Assembly: GCF_009601765.2 (NCBI RefSeq)
Contig: NZ_CP045699.1
Coordinates: forward strand, 248,001-312,000
Direction of reading: 5' to 3'
Length of the DNA: 64,000 nt
Source of the DNA: Vibrio algicola
GTDB taxonomy: Bacteria; Pseudomonadota; Gammaproteobacteria; Enterobacterales; Vibrionaceae
Below, piece by piece: positions 1 through 9,093 of the stretch. The number at the start of each line of letters is the position of its first letter. Position 1 is the first letter of the stretch. The position numbers and the translations under genes were made by a program. The notes under the pieces were generated by a model. The model was not told the DNA's origin. It searched no databases and saw only the letters and a program-made list of their open reading frames with translations.

Positions 1-504
1 CCTTATTGGATCTTAATGGCTCCGGCTTTGCTGGTGGGGTGCGGACAAGAAAACGATTCGATTCATGCTTTTATTTCGCAAGTTGAAAATCAATCTCGCA
101 AAGAAATGGCACAATTGGCTCCAGAGAAACCTTATGTTGCAACGGTTTATCATGCAACGGAACAGCGTTCACCTTTTTTATTGCCTAAAGTTGCGCTGGT
201 CGCCAATCAACCGAGAACCAAGCAAGATTGTTGGCAACCTGGCTTTAGAAGTAAGAGCGGAGCGTTAGAAAAATTCCCATTAGATAAGTTGCGTTTGCGT
301 GGCGTGATGGGGCGTGAAAATAACATTTCAGGTTTGGTTCAGACCCCAACAGGTAATGTGCTTAAAATACAAAAAGGTGAGTACATGGGCTTAAACAACG
401 GTCAAGTATCGGAAGTCAGCTCGCAATATATTGTGGTCAAAGAAACCCTACCGGATGGTTTGGGCTGCTGGCAGCAACGTAGTGTCAAATTAGCACTGAA
501 ATAA
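1..504 (+). CDS. pilP: PilP, type IV pilus inner-membrane lipoprotein (5' end outside window)
   Basis: PilP is the lipoprotein that links the PilMNO inner-membrane platform to the PilQ secretin of type IV pili. The reading frame is open from base 1. A Met codon at 16 lies only eight codons before a lipobox-like LLVGC (Cys codon 40-42) with no positively charged n-region, so the true start is probably upstream of the window. The C-terminal part, with LRGVMG about residues 94-99 and GLVQTPTGNV after it, is the PilP beta-sandwich that binds the secretin. It ends 37 bp before pilQ, consistent with the pilMNOPQ operon. Identification rests on recognisable family sequence and this neighbour. Confidence 0.9.
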   Translation, partial: PYWILMAPALLVGCGQENDSIHAFISQVENQSRKEMAQLAPEKPYVATVYHATEQRSPFLLPKVALVANQPRTKQDCWQPGFRSKSGALEKFPLDKLRLRGVMGRENNISGLVQTPTGNVLKIQKGEYMGLNNGQVSEVSSQYIVVKETLPDGLGCWQQRSVKLALK

Positions 505-541
505 ACAATCAGAGTATTAACTATTTATTGAGTAGGAAACT

Positions 542-2389
542 ATGCATAAAGGAATAACGCATACAGGATTAACGTGCACCGGATTGAATAAAGCGTTCTC
601 ATCGCTATTGAATAGCTTAAGAATCTGTTTGTTGCCGGTTTGTTTGATATTAGTCGCTCAAGTCGCCTCTGCTGCGCCAGCCTCAAGCATTGCGGCCAAT
701 GCCAATAAACCGTTGGTCAAAGATAATGGATTGAAAAATACATTCTTAGGCTTGGATTTTCGGTTAAACCAGCAAAAAGAAGCAGTGATAGTGGTTAAAT
801 TATCCTCGTCAGTGTCAGCGGTGGATATTAAGAAGAACAAAGAAGGTTTAGAAATTGAGTTAATCCATACAGAGGTTAAAGATGATGATCTTTATGTGAT
901 TGATGTAAAAGATTTCTCTACCGCAGTAAGCACGGTGGAAGTGTTCCGCGATAATGATAACACTCGTTTGCAAGCTCATATCCGTGGCGAGTTTACTTAT
1001 GATTACCGGTTGAAGGGGAAGCAGCTTGAAATTACCGTCACCGAAGTCGCCCCAGAAGCGGCTAAAAAAATCAAAGACAGTAAAGGTTCGCTCGGGGCGG
1101 ATAACAAGTTAATCTCAATCAACTTCCAAGACATTCCAGTGCGTAATGTCTTGCAGTTGATTGCCGATTACAACAAATTTAACTTGGTAGTTTCTGATTC
1201 AGTGACGGGTAATTTAACCTTACGTCTGGATGGCGTTCCTTGGCAGCAAGTGTTAGATATTATCTTGCAAGTCAAAGGGCTAGATAAACGAGTGGAAGGG
1301 AATGTGGTATTAATTGCGCCCAAAGCTGAAATGGATGAGCAACAAAAGAAGCGTTTAGAGCAAGCGCGTTTACAAGATGAACTGGGTGATTTAGCGTCCG
1401 ACCTTATACAAATCAATTTTGCTAAAGCCTCAGATATTGCTGACATGATTGGCGGTGAAGGTGAAGTGAGTATGCTATCAAGCCGTGGAAATATTACGGT
1501 TGATGAGCGGACTAACTCATTATTAATTCGTGATTTACCCTCTAATATCGAAATTATCAAAGGCATTGTTGAGTCTTTAGATATTCCTGTTAAACAAGTG
1601 CAGATCGAAGCGCGCATTGTGACGATCAATGAAGGTAATATCGAAGACTTAGGGGTTCGTTGGGGCGTCGCGAGTACCAATGGTAACTTTTCGACTGGTG
1701 GCAGTATAGAAAGTACTACGGGGCAAGCTGGTATCGCCGATGGCCGAAACGGGATCAATTTTATTCCAGGTCAAGGTGATTCAACGACTGGTATCGACGA
1801 CTTCTTGAACGTTAACTTAGCAGCGACAAGTGGTAATGCTTCAAGTATTGCATTCCAAGTAGCTAAATTGGGCTCCGATACATTACTGGATTTAGAATTA
1901 TCAGCGTTACAAAGTGAGAATAAAGCGGAAATAATTTCAAGCCCACGTTTGATCACCACCAATAAACAACCTGCTTATATTGAGCAAGGCACTGAAATTC
2001 CTTATTTAGAGGCTTCTTCTAGTGGTGCGACATCGGTTAGCTTTAAGAAAGCAGTACTGAGCTTAATGGTAACGCCACAAATCACACCCGATAACCGTTT
2101 GGTGCTTGATTTAAGTGTTACTCAAGATAGGCCAGGAGCGGTAGTGAAAACCGGTGATGGTGAAGCGGTGGCGATTGATACTCAGCGTATCGGTACTCAG
2201 GTACTGGTTAACAATGGCGAAACTGTGGTACTCGGTGGTATTTATCAACACTCGGTACAAAAAAGTGTCGATAAAGTGCCACTACTGGGCGACATTCCTT
2301 ATTTAGGCGCGTTGTTCCGTCGTAGCTATGAAAACTACGGTAAGAGCGAGTTGTTGATATTTGTTACCCCAAAAGTGATCTTGCAGTAA
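542..2389 (+). CDS. pilQ: PilQ, type IV pilus secretin
   Basis: PilQ forms the outer-membrane channel through which the type IV pilus passes; in naturally competent vibrios it also serves DNA uptake. The 615-residue protein has a long N-terminal signal region with a hydrophobic stretch at about 28-44 ending ASA. An AMIN-like beta domain follows (about 70-170), then an STN/secretin N0 domain starting at ISINFQDIPVRNVL, an N1 domain containing ERTNSLLIRD, and a C-terminal secretin core with the VPLLGDIPYLG signature and a final ELLIFVTPKV strand. AGGA lies a few bases before the ATG. Length and domain order are normal for the family. Confidence 0.96.
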   Translation: MHKGITHTGLTCTGLNKAFSSLLNSLRICLLPVCLILVAQVASAAPASSIAANANKPLVKDNGLKNTFLGLDFRLNQQKEAVIVVKLSSSVSAVDIKKNKEGLEIELIHTEVKDDDLYVIDVKDFSTAVSTVEVFRDNDNTRLQAHIRGEFTYDYRLKGKQLEITVTEVAPEAAKKIKDSKGSLGADNKLISINFQDIPVRNVLQLIADYNKFNLVVSDSVTGNLTLRLDGVPWQQVLDIILQVKGLDKRVEGNVVLIAPKAEMDEQQKKRLEQARLQDELGDLASDLIQINFAKASDIADMIGGEGEVSMLSSRGNITVDERTNSLLIRDLPSNIEIIKGIVESLDIPVKQVQIEARIVTINEGNIEDLGVRWGVASTNGNFSTGGSIESTTGQAGIADGRNGINFIPGQGDSTTGIDDFLNVNLAATSGNASSIAFQVAKLGSDTLLDLELSALQSENKAEIISSPRLITTNKQPAYIEQGTEIPYLEASSSGATSVSFKKAVLSLMVTPQITPDNRLVLDLSVTQDRPGAVVKTGDGEAVAIDTQRIGTQVLVNNGETVVLGGIYQHSVQKSVDKVPLLGDIPYLGALFRRSYENYGKSELLIFVTPKVILQ

Positions 2390-2404
2390 TGACATTATCA
2401 CTAA

Positions 2405-2526
2405 TATACCCGTGGTACTTGAATCTGCAGCTTTGTTAGCTACGCGCACTTACCCAATCACTTAGACGATAAGTGATTGGGGATTTGTTTACTTGCCGCC
2501 TCGCTGTAACCTCAAATACTTAGGGT
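2405..2526. repeat. ERIC (IRU)-type repeat, copy 1
   Basis: A 122-bp imperfect palindrome between pilQ and aroK. It begins TATACCCGT and ends near TTAGGGT, with the central ATCACTTA and TTGCCGCCTCGCTG blocks typical of ERIC elements. Its centre is a perfect 11-bp stem, CCAATCACTTA (2454-2464) with TAAGTGATTGG (2470-2480), and a 5-nt loop. Two full 127-bp relatives lie at 20004-20130 and 59720-59846. ERIC elements are known from enterobacteria and vibrios; here the assignment is by eye. Confidence 0.8.
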
Positions 2527-2603
2527 GCAACCTGTGTATATTGGTGATTTTTTATCGGCATTTCGCAGTAAGATGTGAAATAAATAAAATTAAAGTTGCA
2601 TTA

Positions 2604-2667
2604 GTGGCACCATACTTAGATAATTTCAGGTCTGATCACGAATTATCTGTGAGGAATTTGGTGCCAC
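2604..2667 (+). promoter_or_regulatory. Two-tier hairpin in the aroK leader
   Basis: GTGGCACCA (2604-2612) pairs perfectly with TGGTGCCAC (2659-2667). Inside it AGATAATT (2618-2625) pairs with AATTATCT (2641-2648). The internal bulges are 5 and 10 nt and the terminal loop is 15 nt. No T-run follows, so it is not a simple terminator. It lies just before a short leader reading frame and aroK, so a regulatory or RNA-processing role is possible. This is inference from the pairing alone. Confidence 0.5.
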
Positions 2668-2668
2668 A

Positions 2669-2758
2669 ATGATGTCCAGTCTGGCTTCCCGCCTAGTTTT
2701 AGGGGATGTAGACCTGCGATATCGGATGGCAATGTCCATTATATTAACGTTGAATTAA
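2669..2758 (+). CDS. Possible 29-codon leader peptide upstream of aroK
   Basis: An ATG-initiated frame (tandem ATG at 2669 and 2672) encodes a 29-residue peptide beginning MMSSLASRL and ending ILTLN. Its TAA stop at 2756-2758 overlaps the ATG at 2758 of the extended aroK frame (TAATG), an arrangement used for termination-reinitiation. A GAGGA lies at 2651-2655, rather far (13 nt) from the ATG. I do not recognise the peptide. It could be a translationally coupled leader or a chance frame; conservation in other vibrios would decide. Confidence 0.35.
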   Translation: MMSSLASRLVLGDVDLRYRMAMSIILTLN

Positions 2759-2766
2759 TGCTAAAC

Positions 2767-3285
2767 ATGGCCGAAAAACGCAATATTTTTCTTGTTGGCC
2801 CTATGGGTGCCGGCAAAAGTACAATTGGTAGACATCTAGCGCAGCAACTCCATATGGAGTTCCTAGATTCTGACACTGTTATTGAACAACGCACTGGTGC
2901 GGATATCAGCTGGGTGTTTGATGTTGAGGGTGAAGCAGGTTTTCGCGTGCGCGAAGAGTCTGTACTCGACGATCTTACTCAAGAGCAAGGTATCGTACTT
3001 GCAACTGGTGGTGGTTCTGTGATTAGTAAAGATAATCGTAATCGTTTATCTGCGCGTGGTGTTGTCATTTATCTTGAAACCACAATCGAAAAGCAATTAG
3101 CACGCACTAACCGTGATAAAAAGCGTCCGTTATTACAAACGGAACAACCACGAGAAGTATTAGAAGAATTGGCTCAAGGTCGCAATCCTCTTTATGAAGA
3201 AATTGCTGATTATACCATTCGAACTGATGACCAAAGTGCCAAAGTGGTTGCGAATCAAATCGTGAAAATGCTAGAAGAGAGCTAA
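2767..3285 (+). CDS. aroK: Shikimate kinase I
   Basis: AroK phosphorylates shikimate at the 3-hydroxyl with ATP in the cytoplasmic chorismate pathway. The protein closely follows the Escherichia coli AroK pattern: start [12 protein letters not shown], Walker [10 protein letters not shown] at residues 11-19, the shikimate-binding LATGGGSV, and the lid region RDKKRPLL. The start at 2767 gives 172 residues, the family length. An upstream in-frame ATG at 2758 (adding MLN) overlaps the stop of a possible leader peptide, so initiation there by coupling cannot be excluded. aroB follows after 24 bp. Confidence 0.95.
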   Translation: MAEKRNIFLVGPMGAGKSTIGRHLAQQLHMEFLDSDTVIEQRTGADISWVFDVEGEAGFRVREESVLDDLTQEQGIVLATGGGSVISKDNRNRLSARGVVIYLETTIEKQLARTNRDKKRPLLQTEQPREVLEELAQGRNPLYEEIADYTIRTDDQSAKVVANQIVKMLEES

Positions 3286-3309
3286 TCTTTTCTCTAAGGA
3301 GACCCTACC

Positions 3310-4401
3310 ATGGAACGGCTCAATGTAGAGCTCGGTGAGCGCAGCTATCCTATTTCGATTGGCGCTGGATTATTAAGCGATCCAGCGCTTTTCTCTTACT
3401 TAAAGCCTAATCAAAAAGTTGTTGTGATCAGTAATGTCACCGTCGCGCCTTTGTACGCAGATCGTTTAATCACGACACTGCGTTCCTTAGATTGCGATGT
3501 TGCTTTGTTGAGTCTACCAGACGGCGAGCAATACAAAACTCTCGATACCTTCGATACTATTATGAGCTTTTTGCTACAAGGCAATTACAGCCGTGATGTG
3601 GTCTTGGTGGCTTTAGGTGGTGGTGTCATTGGTGATTTAGTGGGTTTTGCTGCGGCAAGCTATCAGCGTGGTGTGGATTTTATTCAAGTTCCCACCACAT
3701 TATTGTCTCAAGTGGATTCATCAGTAGGGGGCAAAACCGCTGTTAATCATCCGCTGGGTAAGAATATGATTGGTGCTTTTTATCAGCCTAAATCGGTGAT
3801 TATCGATATTGAATGCCTGACTACGTTACCTGCCAGAGAGTTTGCCGCTGGAATGGCAGAAGTAATCAAGTACGGCATTATTATTGATGGCGACTTTTTC
3901 AGTTGGTTAGAAGCCAATAGTGAGCGATTAAATCAACTCGACCATGCGGCATTAACTTATGCGATAGCTCGTTGTTGCCAAATTAAAGCAGATGTTGTTA
4001 AAGCAGATGAAAAAGAGAACGGTGTGCGCGCGTTGTTAAATCTTGGTCATACCTATGGGCACGCAATTGAAGCGCAAATGGGGTACGGTAATTGGTTGCA
4101 TGGTGAGGCGGTCTCAGCTGGCACTATGATGGCAGCCAAAACCTCACTGTTACGGGGCTTACTTAATCAAAAGCAAGTTGAACGAATTGAAGCCTTGTTA
4201 CTCAAAGTAGCGCTACCGATTCATACTCCCAGCAGTATGAATTTTGATGATTTTATGCAACATATGATGCGAGACAAAAAAGTACTTGCGGGACAATTAA
4301 GGTTGATTTTACCTATCGCGATTGGTCAAGCAGAAGTCCTAGCGGACACTCCTCCCGAGATGATTGCACAAGCTATTGAGTTATGTCGTATTAGTGGCTG
4401 A
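3310..4401 (+). CDS. aroB: 3-dehydroquinate synthase
   Basis: AroB converts DAHP to 3-dehydroquinate, the second step of the shikimate pathway, using NAD and a divalent metal. The 363-residue protein shows the NAD-binding [11 protein letters not shown], the [13 protein letters not shown] segment, and the metal ligands in [17 protein letters not shown] and [15 protein letters not shown] at 3296-3301 sits 8 nt before the ATG. It lies just downstream of aroK, as in other gammaproteobacteria, and is probably co-transcribed with it. Confidence 0.97.
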   Translation: MERLNVELGERSYPISIGAGLLSDPALFSYLKPNQKVVVISNVTVAPLYADRLITTLRSLDCDVALLSLPDGEQYKTLDTFDTIMSFLLQGNYSRDVVLVALGGGVIGDLVGFAAASYQRGVDFIQVPTTLLSQVDSSVGGKTAVNHPLGKNMIGAFYQPKSVIIDIECLTTLPAREFAAGMAEVIKYGIIIDGDFFSWLEANSERLNQLDHAALTYAIARCCQIKADVVKADEKENGVRALLNLGHTYGHAIEAQMGYGNWLHGEAVSAGTMMAAKTSLLRGLLNQKQVERIEALLLKVALPIHTPSSMNFDDFMQHMMRDKKVLAGQLRLILPIAIGQAEVLADTPPEMIAQAIELCRISG

Positions 4402-4462
4402 TCTGATATTCAATCTAGTCATGATGTTCGCTTTAAAATTGAATGAATGTTGAGCTGTATTA

Positions 4463-5890
4463 GTGAGTGATAAAACCATGAGTCATGATGTAAAGTTAGG
4501 ATCCCAAACACAGTTATTTGAAGCATTACAGTTATTTACTCAGTTTAACTCTAATCTTATTAGTGTTGAAGGGGATACTGGTTCGGGTAAATCTTGGTTA
4601 GCTCAACATTTTTTAAATAGTGATAAAGAAATTCAAACCCTCTCTTTTTTACTGTGTTTGCCTTCACAAACTACCAAGCAGCAACGTTGCATCTTAATGG
4701 GGCAATTACTGGCAGATAGTTTGTGCGGTACTGATGAAACCCTGACGCAAAGTCTAGAGCATTACCGAAAAGATCAAGAATGCAATACCACTTTGATTGT
4801 CGATGATGCCGATTTATTGTGCCAAGGCCTGTTGAGTGAGTTGTGTGAATTAATCGTAACGGCACAAAACAGTCCTTTATGGCAGGTTAATGTCATTTTA
4901 TTTAGCAAGCCTGGTGCACTTGATCAGAAGTTGTCAGTTGTTGCGCAGTTACCGGATATTAAATCAATCATTATTCCACCATTTAATGATGAAGATACTC
5001 AAACTTTTCTTGAACAGTTGGTTGTACCACATGCCAAAAAAGACAAACAACGTATTCGCATTTATCAAATCGCAGAAAAAATTGACCACACCCCAGGTAA
5101 ATTATTAGCTTTAGCTGAACCTTATATTCATAACTCACATTGGATGCGCCGATTTTTATTGGTTTTAATTGCGTTATTGATTGCGATGGGCGGGTGGTCA
5201 TGGTGGACCAGTTATCAATCTCGTATTGATGATCAAAAAAATGATGCGATGCTTATTTCTCAGCCTCAAATAAAACCCGAACAATCTTTAACTGATAGTG
5301 AGCCGGCCTCAAGTGCACAAGCCACTTTACCTACTACTCAGCCTGTAAAATTAGAAGATGATGCTAAAAATTTGCCACCAGAGGTGATGGAAAAAACCGT
5401 CAGTGTGGGAGAACAATCGGCTGATAATCAAAAACGTGTTGTGGTATCGGCCAAAGTAGTTGATGCATTAGTCGATGGTGATAACTCTGTCGGTAACAAG
5501 TCGACGGTGGAGAATACATCGGCGGTAGTCGCAAATAATGCCGTGGCCACGTCAGGTGATAAATCTTCAGCCACTGCAATCACAAGCTTAGTTTTGAATA
5601 CGGATGAATTACTTAATATCTCTGAAGATCGCTATACGTTACAACTGGCCGCGGTAACCTCTAAGCAAGAAGCACTTGGTTTTATTAATCAATTTTCGCT
5701 GCAGCATAAAGTACGAGTCTACCGTACCATTCGCAACCAAAAGGAATGGTTTGTTGTGACTTACCAAGACTTTGCCACCATTCAAAAAACGAGCGAAGCG
5801 GCACAAGATTTACCGATTAACTTGCAAAAAGAATTACCTTGGCCAAAATCAATGGCGCAAGTGCAACAAGAAATCCTACGGGCGAAGTAA
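4463..5890 (+). CDS. damX: DamX-type cell-division protein with N-terminal AAA-like ATPase and C-terminal SPOR domain
   Basis: DamX is an inner-membrane division protein whose SPOR domain binds septal peptidoglycan. This 475-residue form has an N-terminal P-loop domain (GDTGSGKSWLA near residue 38; Walker B TTLIVDDAD near 110), one membrane segment at about 229-247 (FLLVLIALLIAMGGWSWW), a Ser/Thr/Ala/Val-rich linker, and a SPOR domain beginning YTLQLAAV near residue 392. E. coli DamX lacks the ATPase domain. The frame opens with GTG at 4463; ATG at 4478 is equally possible because neither has a convincing ribosome site. It lies between aroB and dam, as usual. Confidence 0.85.
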   Translation: MSDKTMSHDVKLGSQTQLFEALQLFTQFNSNLISVEGDTGSGKSWLAQHFLNSDKEIQTLSFLLCLPSQTTKQQRCILMGQLLADSLCGTDETLTQSLEHYRKDQECNTTLIVDDADLLCQGLLSELCELIVTAQNSPLWQVNVILFSKPGALDQKLSVVAQLPDIKSIIIPPFNDEDTQTFLEQLVVPHAKKDKQRIRIYQIAEKIDHTPGKLLALAEPYIHNSHWMRRFLLVLIALLIAMGGWSWWTSYQSRIDDQKNDAMLISQPQIKPEQSLTDSEPASSAQATLPTTQPVKLEDDAKNLPPEVMEKTVSVGEQSADNQKRVVVSAKVVDALVDGDNSVGNKSTVENTSAVVANNAVATSGDKSSATAITSLVLNTDELLNISEDRYTLQLAAVTSKQEALGFINQFSLQHKVRVYRTIRNQKEWFVVTYQDFATIQKTSEAAQDLPINLQKELPWPKSMAQVQQEILRAK

Positions 5891-6027
5891 TCGCTATATA
5901 GGCTATACGATGCAGTTACTTGGGTATAAATATAGTAAGGCAGGGGCTAAATGTGGTACATTCCTCTGCCCATCGAAACATACGGTGGATTGAAGGTATT
6001 AATAGTCGTCGGTGAGTAGTTAACGTC

Positions 6028-6867
6028 ATGAAGAAGCAACGAGCTTTCCTCAAATGGGCAGGTGGTAAATACGGTTTAGTCGATGATATTCAACGTCATC
6101 TACCTGAAGGTAGGAAGTTAGTTGAACCTTTCGTTGGTGCTGGCTCTGTCTTTTTGAATACCGATTATGATCAATATTTGCTGGCAGATATTAATCCTGA
6201 TCTGATCAATTTTTATAATCTTCTTAAACAAAAACCAGACTTCTTTATCGAGGAAGCGCTGCGTTTTTTCACCCCTGAACATAATAACAAAGACGTCTAT
6301 TTAGGTATCCGTGCTGACTTTAATGCCAGCGATGATATTGTCTTTCGTTCTTTAGCGTTTTTATATATGAATCGTTTTGGTTTTAATGGCTTATGTCGTT
6401 ATAACAAAAAGGGTGGCTTTAATGTGCCATTTGGTTCGTATAAAAAGCCGTATTTTCCAGAAAAAGAATTACTTAACTTTGCTGAAAAAGCCAAAAAAGC
6501 CACGTTTGTGTGTGAAGGTTATCCGCAGACGTTTGCTCGTGCACGTAAAGGTTGCGTGGTGTATTGCGATCCGCCTTATGCCCCATTAGCACAAGCCAGT
6601 AATTTCACTTCTTACGCCGGCAATGGCTTTTCGCTTGATGATCAAGCTCAGTTAGCCAGCATTGCCGAACAGGCCGCCACCCAGCGTGATATTCCGGTGC
6701 TTATTTCAAATCACGATACCGCGTTAACTCGTCGCTTATATAAAGGCGCGAGTTTAAATGTCGTTCGCGTTAAACGTACGATCAGCAGTAATGGTGCTGG
6801 CCGTAATAAAGTGGACGAACTGTTGGCTTTGTTTGAAGCGGGTTCTAAAGCAGAAAAGCCTGAGTAG
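6028..6867 (+). CDS. dam: DNA adenine methyltransferase Dam
   Basis: Dam methylates adenine N6 in GATC and supports mismatch repair, replication timing and, in vibrios, viability. The 279-residue protein has the SAM-binding motif VEPFVGAGS (32-40) and catalytic DPPY (181-184). The N-terminus MKKQRAFLKWAGGKYGL is the family's. GGTGAG lies about 11 nt before the ATG. It sits 137 bp after damX and converges with recG across a remnant of a dispersed repeat. Confidence 0.97.
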   Translation: MKKQRAFLKWAGGKYGLVDDIQRHLPEGRKLVEPFVGAGSVFLNTDYDQYLLADINPDLINFYNLLKQKPDFFIEEALRFFTPEHNNKDVYLGIRADFNASDDIVFRSLAFLYMNRFGFNGLCRYNKKGGFNVPFGSYKKPYFPEKELLNFAEKAKKATFVCEGYPQTFARARKGCVVYCDPPYAPLAQASNFTSYAGNGFSLDDQAQLASIAEQAATQRDIPVLISNHDTALTRRLYKGASLNVVRVKRTISSNGAGRNKVDELLALFEAGSKAEKPE

Positions 6868-6884
6868 AATAATGCGTGACGAAT

Positions 6885-6930
6885 AAAGCGAGATTCCCTA
6901 TCTGCCCGTGCTACTTGCGTATGGAATGAC
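6885..6930. repeat. Half-copy of a dispersed GTCATCCC/GGAATGAC palindromic repeat
   Basis: Between the convergent dam and recG genes lies the right arm (AAGCGAGATTCCC to GGAATGAC) of the repeat family that is complete at 15874-15996 and 22553-22659. The left GTCATCC arm is missing here. The element lies in the short convergent gap and may have been trimmed by deletion. Confidence 0.6.
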
Positions 6931-6978
6931 AGCGTTTTTTCAAAACCTCGCAGCGTCCTCGTCTTCTATAACTCATCT

Positions 6979-9093
6979 TTACGCTTTGACATAAATATCT
7001 CGATCACCCAACCAGCGTTCAATAATCGCTTTGGTATTATCTGGATAGTGATCATAAAGATGGCGGGCAATACGCTGAACTTCGGGGATTAAGTACTGAT
7101 CTCGCATCAAATCGGCAATTTTAAAATCAGTCACGCCCGTTTGCTTGGTGCCAAGTACTTCACCTGGGCCGCGGATCTCAAGATCCTTTTGCGCGATCAC
7201 AAAGCCATCGTTACTTTCACGCAAGACTCCTAAACGCTTTTGCGCCGTTTTCGATAATGGGGCGTGATAAAGCAATACACAATGGCTAGCAACTTGACCT
7301 CGACCGACGCGTCCCCGTAATTGGTGCAACTGTGCCAAGCCTAGACGTTCAGGGTTTTCGATGATCATCAAACTGGCATTTGGTACATCCACCCCAACTT
7401 CAATCACGGTAGTGGCGACTAATAAATGCAATTCGCCTTGTTTGAACTGCTGCATTATTTTCTGTTTTTCTGCCGGTTTCATGCGGCCATGCACTAAGCC
7501 AATATTAAGCTCGGGCAATTGACGTTGCAGATCCTCGGCAGTATCGGCGGCGGCTTGCGCTTCTAATACTTCAGACTCATCAATTAAGGTACACACCCAA
7601 TAGGCTTGCTTACCAGCTTGTCCATTCACATCAGGACTACAAGCTTGTCGTACTCGTTCAACAATATCTTGGCGACGAGTATCGGCGATCGCAACAGTTT
7701 GAATCGGAGTACGGCCAGGTGGCAGTTCATCAATAATTGAGGTTTCGAGATCGGCATAAGCGGTCATGGCGAGGGTACGCGGAATAGGCGTGGCGGTCAT
7801 AATCAACTGATGCGGGTAACTGGCGTGTTCGCTATTCTCACGTTGCTTCTTGCCTTTTTCTCGTAACTCTAACCGTTGGTGTACCCCAAAGCGATGTTGT
7901 TCATCAATGATCACCAAAGCTAAATGATCGAACTCAACTTGATCTTGAAACAGGGCGTGTGTACCGACCACCATTTTTGCCTCGCCCGATCTAATTGCAT
8001 CGAGTTGGGCTTGCTTGGCCTTACCTTTTACTTTACCGGCTAGCCAGCCGACTTTAATACCTAGAGGTTCAAGCCACTGGGCAAAGTTGATCGCATGTTG
8101 CTCGGCCAGTAATTCGGTCGGCGCCATTAATGCGACTTGATAACCTTGTTCGAGCGCATGGGTGGCGGCTAATACTGCCACTAAGGTTTTACCTGAACCC
8201 ACATCGCCTTGCACTAAACGCATCATAGGGTGAGGTTTGGCTAAATCACGCTCAATATCTTGTACCACTCGAGCTTGGGCATTGGTGGGAGTAAAAGGTA
8301 AAGCTTGAAGTAATTGTTGTTTTAATTGGCCAGCACAAGCAAGTGGCAAAGCAGGATCTTGCTGACCTTGGTTACGAATGTCGATCATTGAAAGGTTTTG
8401 CGCCAACAACTCTTCCATAATTAAGCGGTGTTGGGCGGGCAGTTTGCCTTGTTCGAATTGCTGCATATCCAAACTAGGGGGCGGGCGATGTACCGTATGC
8501 AGCGCTTGATTTAAGCTAATTTGGTTATCGTATAATCCGGCGGGTAATAACTCACTGACCGTTGCACTATCGAGCAATTCTAATGCTTGGTCGGTGAGAT
8601 TTTTGAGTGTGGTTTGGCGCAACCCCTCGGTGGTAGGGTAAATAGGTGTTAAGGTTTGTTCCAACTCTGGCCCATCCGCGCCGCTAATAAAATGATAATC
8701 GGGATGCATGATCTCAAGCCCCATACCACCACGCTTGATTTCACCATAAGCATAAAGCAAGCGACCTTCGCTAAAACTGTTTTTCATACCGGCGTTAAAA
8801 TTGAAAAAGCGTAAAGTCACGGTGCCATGGCCATCACTGATCTTAACCGTCAGCATCTTGCGTCGACCAAAGTGGGTATCACAATGCATCACTTTGCCTT
8901 GCACGGCGGCAAATAGCCCAGCATGTAATTGCGGTATCGGATAAATTCGAGTGCGATCTTCATAGCGCAAAGGCAGATGAAACAATAAATCCTGAATCGA
9001 ATTCAAACCTATTTTACTCAGTTTTTCAGCGGCTTTCGCGCCAACACCAGCAAGAGAAGTTAAAGGCACCGCCGAAAGAAGTTGAGTTTGCAT
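6979..9093 (-). CDS. recG: ATP-dependent DNA helicase RecG
   Basis: RecG regresses stalled replication forks and branch-migrates Holliday junctions. The 704-residue protein has the N-terminal wedge/OB region, Walker A QGDVGSGKT near residue 295, the RecG-type DEQHRFG motif II, MTATPIPRTLAM (motif III), and C-terminal helicase motifs ATTVIEVGVDVPNA and LRGRVGRG. Its ATG (9091-9093) overlaps the stop of the upstream acyltransferase gene as TAATG, so its translation is probably coupled. Confidence 0.97.
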   Translation of the reverse strand: MQTQLLSAVPLTSLAGVGAKAAEKLSKIGLNSIQDLLFHLPLRYEDRTRIYPIPQLHAGLFAAVQGKVMHCDTHFGRRKMLTVKISDGHGTVTLRFFNFNAGMKNSFSEGRLLYAYGEIKRGGMGLEIMHPDYHFISGADGPELEQTLTPIYPTTEGLRQTTLKNLTDQALELLDSATVSELLPAGLYDNQISLNQALHTVHRPPPSLDMQQFEQGKLPAQHRLIMEELLAQNLSMIDIRNQGQQDPALPLACAGQLKQQLLQALPFTPTNAQARVVQDIERDLAKPHPMMRLVQGDVGSGKTLVAVLAATHALEQGYQVALMAPTELLAEQHAINFAQWLEPLGIKVGWLAGKVKGKAKQAQLDAIRSGEAKMVVGTHALFQDQVEFDHLALVIIDEQHRFGVHQRLELREKGKKQRENSEHASYPHQLIMTATPIPRTLAMTAYADLETSIIDELPPGRTPIQTVAIADTRRQDIVERVRQACSPDVNGQAGKQAYWVCTLIDESEVLEAQAAADTAEDLQRQLPELNIGLVHGRMKPAEKQKIMQQFKQGELHLLVATTVIEVGVDVPNASLMIIENPERLGLAQLHQLRGRVGRGQVASHCVLLYHAPLSKTAQKRLGVLRESNDGFVIAQKDLEIRGPGEVLGTKQTGVTDFKIADLMRDQYLIPEVQRIARHLYDHYPDNTKAIIERWLGDRDIYVKA

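Noticed and set aside
1168..1758. 196-residue frame antisense to pilQ
   Set aside because: Shadow of the conserved secretin gene, no family sequence and no ribosome site.
5902..5928. Possible ERIC end fragment between damX and dam (TGCAGTTACTTGGGTATA)
   Set aside because: Only about 18 bp resemble an ERIC end; too short to list as a feature.
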